Assembly: GCF_016806065.1 (NCBI RefSeq)
Contig: NZ_CP032405.1
Span: 2,570,001-2,634,000, forward strand
From: Rhizobium rosettiformans
GTDB lineage: Bacteria; Pseudomonadota; Alphaproteobacteria; Rhizobiales; Rhizobiaceae
Reading direction: 5' to 3'
Length of the DNA stretch: 64,000 bases
Each line of letters opens with the position of its first letter. The stretch's first letter is position 1. Below the pieces are notes generated by a model. It saw nothing but the letters and a program-made list of their open reading frames with translations. It was not told the origin of the DNA and made no database searches. Made by a program: the position numbers and the translations under genes. Shown piece after piece: positions 58,749-64,000 of the stretch.

Positions 58749-59684
58749 TCAGTTCCCGGCAATCCCCAGCAGTTCCGCGTCCAGCGCATGCAGAAAACCT
58801 TCCGCAATCCGGTCGCTGATCCCGAGATCATGCGGCCCGTAGCGGGAGGCGACGCGGATGTCGACGAGCGTCATTTCCGCTTCTTCGCGAAGCCGGACCA
58901 CCGCATCGAAGGGCAGGCCGAGCACCAGTGTGCGGGTGGCAAACTGCAGTCGGGCCGTCCCCTCCGGTTCGCCGTCGGAAAGCGGCACGAGCAGGCTCGG
59001 CTCGGGGCGCGCGGTGGGCAGCGGCCCGCTTTCCGGCAGCGCGTCCTGGGTAGCGGGTACTGCGCCCTCGGCTTCCGCCTCGACCGGGCTTTCCGTCGTC
59101 GGCCGCAGTTCCAGCGCCGGCAGGCCATATTCCTCGCCGCGGCTTGCCGTCACAACCAGCCGGTTCTCCGTCGCCACCTTGCGCACCGCCTGATAAACGC
59201 GGTCGATTGCCCCTTCATAACGCCGGCCGTTCAAGCCCGGATAGGCGGCAAGCTGGGCTTCGCCGGCATTGTCAGGCAGGGCAGGGCGGGGCAGGAGATT
59301 TTGCGGCGCATCCGGCAGGGACACGAAGGCCGGCCGGTCGGCGAGATCGGTGGAAACCTCGGTTAGCTTCGGCTTGCTGACATAGAGGTAATAGCCATAG
59401 CCGGGCAAAGCGAGCGGCAGGACCGCATAGATCAGCGCCCAGGCGGAAGCCACGCCCCCAAGCGCCCCGATCTGCCAGAGCCGGGCAAGGCCGAGAAGCG
59501 CAAGCGGAACGGCAAGCGCCGCCGGTACCGCAGTTGCCAGAACCAAAAGCACGAAATCCGGCGTTGAAAGCGGCCCGAAGCGATGCGCCAGCACGACGAT
59601 CAGCAGCAAGCCAAGCGAAAACAGCGCCAGCCGTCGCGCGAGAAAGGCGGAACGGGACACCGGGCGGTCATAGCGGATATGCAT
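58749..59684 (-). CDS. DUF1499 membrane protein
   Basis: A 311-residue protein with three N-terminal hydrophobic segments (about 18-40, 43-65, 72-95), then a soluble DUF1499 domain: YPGLNGRRYEGAIDRVYQAVRKVATENRLVV and the later LVLGLPFDAVVRLREEAEMTLVDIRVASRYGPHDLGISDRIAEGFL. An acidic, Pro-rich insertion (about 195-240) interrupts the domain. Function is unknown. ATG 59684 is the family start. It is followed upstream by another membrane protein in the same orientation. Confidence 0.85.
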   Translation of the reverse strand: MHIRYDRPVSRSAFLARRLALFSLGLLLIVVLAHRFGPLSTPDFVLLVLATAVPAALAVPLALLGLARLWQIGALGGVASAWALIYAVLPLALPGYGYYLYVSKPKLTEVSTDLADRPAFVSLPDAPQNLLPRPALPDNAGEAQLAAYPGLNGRRYEGAIDRVYQAVRKVATENRLVVTASRGEEYGLPALELRPTTESPVEAEAEGAVPATQDALPESGPLPTARPEPSLLVPLSDGEPEGTARLQFATRTLVLGLPFDAVVRLREEAEMTLVDIRVASRYGPHDLGISDRIAEGFLHALDAELLGIAGN

Positions 59685-59770
59685 CAGGATCTACCGGAAT
59701 CAGAGGCGACAATGACCGCTTGTAACGGCTGACGCTGAAGGCGTCGACTGGCAATGCGGTCTGCGTCGCT

Positions 59771-60772
59771 TCACGGCTGGCGGTTGCGCCCGCCGCCGAG
59801 CAGCGGATTGTCCCCGAGTTCCGGTGGCGGAATGGCGTTGTCGTCGACGGGGCTATCGAAGCTCCCCGGCGCTTCCATCAGCCCGTCCTCGACCGCCGGA
59901 TCGAGCGGCGCAAGCGACGGGTCATCAAGGAGCTCGGGCAGCGGCGGAGCATCGGGTGAAAGCGGCACGTAGAGCGAGACGGTAACGATGACCGCGATCA
60001 CCATCAGCCAGGAACCGATGATCCGTGCCGGGATGGTGAGCCAGGCGCCCCGGAACGGGCGCAGCATCAAGCCGGGAACCACGAGGATCCACAGTGCGGC
60101 AAGGACGGCGGTGAACGCGAATTCCTTGATGCCGATGCCGAAGTCGTCGAGCCCGATGAACAGCGCGAAGGAGAAGCCGACGACAGCGGCCGCAAGCGGG
60201 GCTGCAATCCGGCGGACCCGCGCCGGCAGCCACAGGACCACACCGGACAGCATCACGGCAATCGGTGCGATCAGGAAGAGCTCGTGCCCGAGCGGGCTCT
60301 GCAGGATGGCGCTGAAGATCGGGTCGAAGAAGAGGAGCATCGGCGTGATCACGCCGAGAAAGGCGACGACAATCGCGACGACCTCGCTGCGCCGCCCGGC
60401 CATGCCGATGGCGACTGACAGGCCAAGCATGGCCAGCACGAGGTCGTAGATCGACAGCGTGAAGAGATAGCCGAGCTCGAAGAAGGCAAATTCATGCGGA
60501 ATGGCAAGCGAACCTGCAACCGTGAGAACACCGGCGAGAAACACGGCAAAGGCGATCCGAAACGCCGATGTGCGAACACCGGTGCGGAAGCGTTCGGCAG
60601 CAGCGCTCGCCTTGCTCTCGGTGTGTTTGCCCCCGGTGACCTCGTCCACAGCCGTCTCGCGGATCACGGCGTCGCCACCCTTGTCGGGAGCCATGCTGCG
60701 GGCGGCCCCTGAAGGCCCGCTCTTCGTGACAGCCCGCCCCGATTTCCTGTGTGGGTGCTTCTGCTTCTTCAT
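59771..60772 (-). CDS. Conserved membrane protein of unknown function
   Basis: A 333-residue protein. A basic, low-complexity N-terminus (MKKQKHPHRKSGRAVTKSG) precedes eight or so hydrophobic helices between about residues 65 and 275, and a Pro/Asp/Glu-rich cytoplasmic or periplasmic tail (PDAPPLPELLDDPSLAPLDPAVEDGLM). No family is recognised. I use ATG 60772; the frame is open to 60799. It stands upstream of the DUF1499 gene with an 86-base gap, so the two could be one transcript. Confidence 0.65.
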   Translation of the reverse strand: MKKQKHPHRKSGRAVTKSGPSGAARSMAPDKGGDAVIRETAVDEVTGGKHTESKASAAAERFRTGVRTSAFRIAFAVFLAGVLTVAGSLAIPHEFAFFELGYLFTLSIYDLVLAMLGLSVAIGMAGRRSEVVAIVVAFLGVITPMLLFFDPIFSAILQSPLGHELFLIAPIAVMLSGVVLWLPARVRRIAAPLAAAVVGFSFALFIGLDDFGIGIKEFAFTAVLAALWILVVPGLMLRPFRGAWLTIPARIIGSWLMVIAVIVTVSLYVPLSPDAPPLPELLDDPSLAPLDPAVEDGLMEAPGSFDSPVDDNAIPPPELGDNPLLGGGRNRQP

Positions 60773-60888
60773 GCCCAAGGTCCGATCTCGCGTGGCCAAG
60801 TCGCGGCATCTCAGCCTATTTCACAGGAGACTTGATTTGTCACCGCTCGCCGCTGCACTCTCTCGTGAGAGGGGAAAGAATCAGGGCC

Positions 60889-61215
60889 ATGGCCATCGTC
60901 ATGCTGACGGCCGTGACGCACGTCGAGCGCAAGGCCGCAACGAGTTTCGTCTTCGACACCGTCAACCGCCTCGGCGGCTGGATCGACGACACGCGCATGT
61001 ATTCGAACCTGATGAACACGATCCGCATGACGCTGCCGGCCGGCGCATTTGGCACGCTGGTCAACGCATTGGAAGAGGGCGGCATTTCAGTTGGGCCACC
61101 GGAGGGGCTGGGTGATGTCAGCGATCCCGCTATTGAGCGCATGGCAACGCTGCAACTCACCTTCTTCCATGACGAGCCGGATCTGAAGCGCGAGGTGCCC
61201 TCGGTTCCGGGCTGA
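60889..61215 (+). CDS. Small protein of unknown function
   Basis: A 108-residue protein (MAIVMLTAVTHVERKAATSFVFDTVNRLGGWIDDTRMYSNLMNTIR) with no signal or membrane segment and no cysteine. Its first 40 residues alternate helix and strand, but no domain is recognised. ATG 60889 follows a purine-rich GAGAGGGGAAAGAATC. It is convergent with the DJ-1/PfpI gene and separated from it by the latter's terminator. Confidence 0.6.
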   Translation: MAIVMLTAVTHVERKAATSFVFDTVNRLGGWIDDTRMYSNLMNTIRMTLPAGAFGTLVNALEEGGISVGPPEGLGDVSDPAIERMATLQLTFFHDEPDLKREVPSVPG

Positions 61216-61241
61216 AGATGCCGTGAGCGCAGGCATAACAC

Positions 61242-61266
61242 AAAAAAACCGGCGGTTGCCCGCCGG
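61242..61266 (-). terminator. Rho-independent terminator of the DJ-1/PfpI gene
   Basis: On the minus strand CCGGCGG pairs with CCGCCGG around a GCAA loop (61249-61266) and is followed by seven T (A-run at 61242-61248 on the plus strand). It lies 27 bases past the stop codon. Confidence 0.85.
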
Positions 61267-61292
61267 GTCTCTCGTATTGTCTGCAGAAGCGA

Positions 61293-61853
61293 TCAGGCGG
61301 CGCGGCGCTGATGCCGGCCTTCCTCGATCTCCTCGACGATCTTCGCCACGAAGGCATCGAGATCGCCGGGATTGCGCGAGGTGATGATAGCCTGATCCGT
61401 GACCACGGCCTCGTCGCGCCAGTCGGCACCGGCATTGATCATGTCGGTCTTGATCGAGGAAAAGGAGGTCGCCTTGCGACCCTTGACGGCGCCAGCCTCG
61501 ATCAGAAGCCATGGGCCGTGACAGATAGCGGCGACCGCCTTGCCGGAATTGACGAAGGTCTTCACCACGTCGACGGCCTTCTGCTCCTTGCGCAGGAGGT
61601 CGGGATTGATCTGGCCGCCGGGAATGACCAGAGCGTCGAAGTCATCGAGATTGACCTCTTCCAGGGTGAGGTCGACATCGACGGTGTCGCCCCAGTTATC
61701 CTCGTCCCAGCTCTTGATCGGCGCCTTTTCCAGCGAGGCGATCTTGACCTTGGCGCCCTTGGCGGTGAGCTGTTCCAGCGGCACGCGCAGCTCGGAGCGC
61801 TCATAGCCATGGGTGGCGAGAATGAGGATGCGGGCGGAAGTGATGGAAGGCAT
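61293..61853 (-). CDS. DJ-1/PfpI family protein (type 1 glutamine amidotransferase-like)
   Basis: A 186-residue protein of the DJ-1/PfpI superfamily. The nucleophile Cys is in AVAAICHGPWLLIEAG, after DALVIPGGQINPDLLR (acid region); EKAPIKSWDEDNWGDTVDVDL places the glutamate expected in PfpI-like proteins. Members act as deglycases, chaperones or proteases; the function here is not fixed. ATG 61853 has AGGAT at 6-base spacing. It converges with the small unknown gene and lies near tRNA-Gln. Confidence 0.88.
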   Translation of the reverse strand: MPSITSARILILATHGYERSELRVPLEQLTAKGAKVKIASLEKAPIKSWDEDNWGDTVDVDLTLEEVNLDDFDALVIPGGQINPDLLRKEQKAVDVVKTFVNSGKAVAAICHGPWLLIEAGAVKGRKATSFSSIKTDMINAGADWRDEAVVTDQAIITSRNPGDLDAFVAKIVEEIEEGRHQRRAA

Positions 61854-62025
61854 GGGATATCCTTGTCGTTGGGTTTTTCTCATCGAGGATGACAAGGAAA
61901 CGACGCCGCCGCCGCATCGTTCCGGGAAAAACGCACGTTCCTCCTTCCGAAGGTGTTGCCGCCCGGCTTTCGCTTTGCTAATCAGGCCGCGATTTGCAGC
62001 GCATCTTTTCCGCCTGCAACTCTGT

Positions 62026-62100
62026 TGGGGCGTCGCCAAGCGGTAAGGCACCGGTTTTTGGTACCGGCATTCCCAGGTTCGAATCCTGGCGCCCCAGCCA
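62026..62100 (+). tRNA. tRNA-Gln (TTG anticodon)
   Basis: A full cloverleaf is visible over 75 bases: the acceptor pairs TGGGGCG with CGCCCCA, followed by discriminator G and an encoded CCA. The anticodon stem CCGGT/ACCGG encloses TTTTGGT, giving anticodon TTG, which reads CAA (Gln). The T-arm is CCAGG TTCGAAT CCTGG. It lies between the DJ-1 and ABC genes and no integrated element follows it. Confidence 0.95.
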
Positions 62101-62348
62101 TTGTCTAAGCCACCACTCATGTCTCGGACAATCAGCCCTGACCAAGTCCTCGCGTCCGCCACGCTGCATGACCACCGTGGGCATCTCCCGGCTTACCTGC
62201 CGCAAACGGCTGACCTGCAAAAATCCATAACTTGACTGAAATTGTTATATATTGCATGCCCATGCGGCCTTTGCCGTAGTTGATCCTACCCTGCATCCGC
62301 CGCCCGCCAGCGCCATTGATCACCCGGCAGACCTTGCAGGAACTTCGC

Positions 62349-64000
62349 ATGCTGAAACAGTTTTTCGCCTATTATCGCCCGTGGAAAGGCCTTTTCTGGC
62401 TGGATTTTTCCTGTGCTGTTGTCTCCGGCCTCCTGGAGCTTGCCTTCCCGCTTGCCGTCACCGCTTTCATCGACAGGCTGCTGCCGACCGGCAACTGGAC
62501 GCTGACGCTGATGGCCTCCGCTGGCCTGCTCGCCATCTATGTCGTGAATGCGGCCCTCATGGCCATCGTCATCTATTGGGGCCACAAGCTCGGCATCAAC
62601 ATCGAAACGTCGATGCGCGCCAAGGCCTTCGAACATCTGACGACGCTCTCCTGGCGCTGGTATGATACGGCCCGCACCGGCAAACTGGTGGCGCGCGTCA
62701 CGCGTGACCTGGAGGAAGTGGGCGAAGTCGCCCATCACGGGCCGGAAGACCTGTTCATCGCCATCATGACCTTTGTCGGCGCTTTCATCCTGATGCTCAA
62801 CCTGCATGTGGAGCTCGCGCTGGTCACGGCGCTCATCGTTCCGGGCACGGTTGCCATCGTCTCGATCTATGGCAGCCGCATGACCCGCACCTGGCAGGAG
62901 ATCTATGGCCGCATCGGCGCCTTCAACGTTCGGCTGGAAGAAACGATCGGCGGCATTCGCGTGGTCCAGGCCTATGCCAACGAGGATCATGAGCGGAAAC
63001 TCTTTGCGAAAGACAATGCCCGCTATCGCAAGACCAAGCTCGACGCCTACAAGGTCATGGCCGCCTCGTCCTCGCTGCATTACATGGGTATGCGCTTCGT
63101 CCAGGTGGTGATCATGGTGATCGGCTCGGCCTATGTGCTCTCGGGCGCCATGACGACCGGCAGCTTTGTCGGTTTCCTGCTTCTGGTCGGCGTCTTCTTT
63201 CGCCCGCTCGACAAGATCAGCGCCGTCATCGAAACCTATCCGCGCGGCATCGCCGGCTTCCGCCGTTACCTGGATCTGCTCGCCACCGAACCTGAAATCA
63301 CCGACAGCCCGAACGCCCGCCCGGTCTCGACGCTATCAGGCGAGATCATCTTCTCCAACCTCTCCTTCGCTTTCACGCCCGGCCGCCCCGTCCTGCACGA
63401 CATTTCGCTGCATGTGAAGCCGGGCGAGACGATCGCCTTCGTCGGTGAATCCGGAGCCGGAAAATCGACGCTTCTGTCACTTTTGCCGCGCTTCTACGAG
63501 CCGACCTCGGGCACCATCACCATAGACGGTCTGGCGCTGCCGGACATGACTGTCGAGAGCCTGCGACGCCAGATCGGCCTCGTCTCGCAGGATGTCTTCC
63601 TGTTCGGCGGAACACTGCGGGAAAACATCGTCTATGGCCGGATCGGTGCCAGCGACGAAGAGGTGCTGGAGGCCTGCCGCCGTGCCCAGTTGTCGACCAT
63701 GCTGGAAAACCTGCCGGAAGGTCTGGACACCATCGTCGGCGAGCGCGGCATCATGCTATCAGGCGGCCAGAAGCAGCGCGTCGCGATCGCCCGCGCTTTC
63801 CTCAAGGATCCGCCGATCCTTTTGCTCGACGAGGCGACCTCGGCCCTCGACAGCACGACGGAGCGCGAGATCCAGTCGGCACTGGAGGAACTTTCCAAAG
63901 GCCGCACGACGCTCGTCGTCGCCCATAGGCTCGGCACCATCCGCAATGCCGATCGTATCGTCGTCATGCAGCAGGGCCGTATCGTGGAAGTCGGCAACCA
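62349..64000 (+). CDS. ABC exporter, fused permease-ATPase (partial, runs off the window)
   Basis: Open from ATG 62349 (AGGA seven bases upstream) to the window edge, at least 550 residues. A six-helix ABC transmembrane domain (about 1-310; FAYYRPWKGLFWLDFSCAV) is followed by an ATPase with Walker A GESGAGKSTLLSLLPRF, Q-loop QDVFLF, signature LSGGQKQRVAIARAFL, Walker B ILLLDEATSALDS and H-loop VAHRLGTI. It resembles lipid A or drug exporters of the MsbA/LmrA type. The substrate is unknown and the last residues lie beyond the window. Confidence 0.93.
   Translation, partial: MLKQFFAYYRPWKGLFWLDFSCAVVSGLLELAFPLAVTAFIDRLLPTGNWTLTLMASAGLLAIYVVNAALMAIVIYWGHKLGINIETSMRAKAFEHLTTLSWRWYDTARTGKLVARVTRDLEEVGEVAHHGPEDLFIAIMTFVGAFILMLNLHVELALVTALIVPGTVAIVSIYGSRMTRTWQEIYGRIGAFNVRLEETIGGIRVVQAYANEDHERKLFAKDNARYRKTKLDAYKVMAASSSLHYMGMRFVQVVIMVIGSAYVLSGAMTTGSFVGFLLLVGVFFRPLDKISAVIETYPRGIAGFRRYLDLLATEPEITDSPNARPVSTLSGEIIFSNLSFAFTPGRPVLHDISLHVKPGETIAFVGESGAGKSTLLSLLPRFYEPTSGTITIDGLALPDMTVESLRRQIGLVSQDVFLFGGTLRENIVYGRIGASDEEVLEACRRAQLSTMLENLPEGLDTIVGERGIMLSGGQKQRVAIARAFLKDPPILLLDEATSALDSTTEREIQSALEELSKGRTTLVVAHRLGTIRNADRIVVMQQGRIVEVGN

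Noticed and set aside
62232..62260. TTGACT near TATATT upstream of the ABC exporter as a promoter
   Set aside because: The hexamers are only 10 bases apart, too close for a sigma-70 promoter, and no other clear pair was found.
62026..62348. tRNA-Gln as an integration site for a mobile element
   Set aside because: No integrase, duplicated tRNA 3' end or foreign-looking block follows; the next gene is an ABC exporter.

Overview
The window looks like chromosomal DNA of a Rhizobiaceae alphaproteobacterium (Rhizobium/Agrobacterium-like). The grounds are the high GC content, the gene neighbourhoods DUF983-SURF1-ispH-thrB-rnhA and mutY-DciA-dsbA-smc, a CcrM GANTC methylase, BioR-type boxes in front of bioY, and intergenic palindromes of the rhizobial kind. 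The genus cannot be fixed by eye. I see no insertion sequence, prophage, CRISPR array or rRNA. There is one tRNA (Gln, TTG).

Layout. 1-16.4 kb is mostly conserved core: SURF1, a DUF1304 protein, ispH, a lipoprotein, a PAS-GGDEF-EAL protein, thrB-rnhA, a Dabb protein, a peroxiredoxin, a DsbD-N-like protein, YqgE, then a minus-strand operon thrC > M16 peptidase > GNAT > 7TM-PAS-GGDEF-EAL. 16.5-27 kb is more accessory and rich in regulators: XRE-cupin/LLM monooxygenase, lipid kinase, HAD phosphatase, TetR/SMR pump, Tat-exported carbonic anhydrase, a decayed ArsR copy beside an intact ArsR that diverges from NIPSNAP/ABM genes, a GntR regulator, and bioY-DUF1284 behind BioR-type boxes. 27-32.5 kb carries a HicB-like gene with a frameshifted hicA, an MmcQ-like gene, ccrM, an intact higBA pair, a HAD protein, mutY and dciA.

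32.7-43.2 kb is the most unusual part. It lies between dciA and dsbA-smc, which I expect to be near neighbours in relatives. It holds a SulP transporter fused to STAS and cyclic-nucleotide-binding domains, and facing it a three-gene operon: a TPR/outer-membrane barrel resembling Slam, a FecR protein with a TbpB-like C-terminal barrel, and a CHASE2 adenylate/guanylate cyclase. A Tat-exported sulfide:quinone-oxidoreductase-like flavoprotein with a DUF5368 membrane partner follows. A cyclase next to a transporter with a cyclic-nucleotide sensor suggests a second-messenger circuit at the cell surface; this is inference.

43.4-64 kb holds dsbA, smc, a truncated HigA-like ORF coupled to an Ivy-type lysozyme inhibitor, an MFS transporter, a possible FabMG-like protein, a Tat-exported VOC protein and ppdK. 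These are followed by a decay zone (an antidote pseudogene, a HEPN-like gene split by an in-frame stop, an orphan ParD), then a cupin/MBL pair, DUF1499 and membrane proteins, a DJ-1/PfpI protein, tRNA-Gln and the start of an ABC exporter that runs off the end.

A theme of the window is toxin-antitoxin turnover: one intact HigBA pair stands among at least four broken or solitary relatives.
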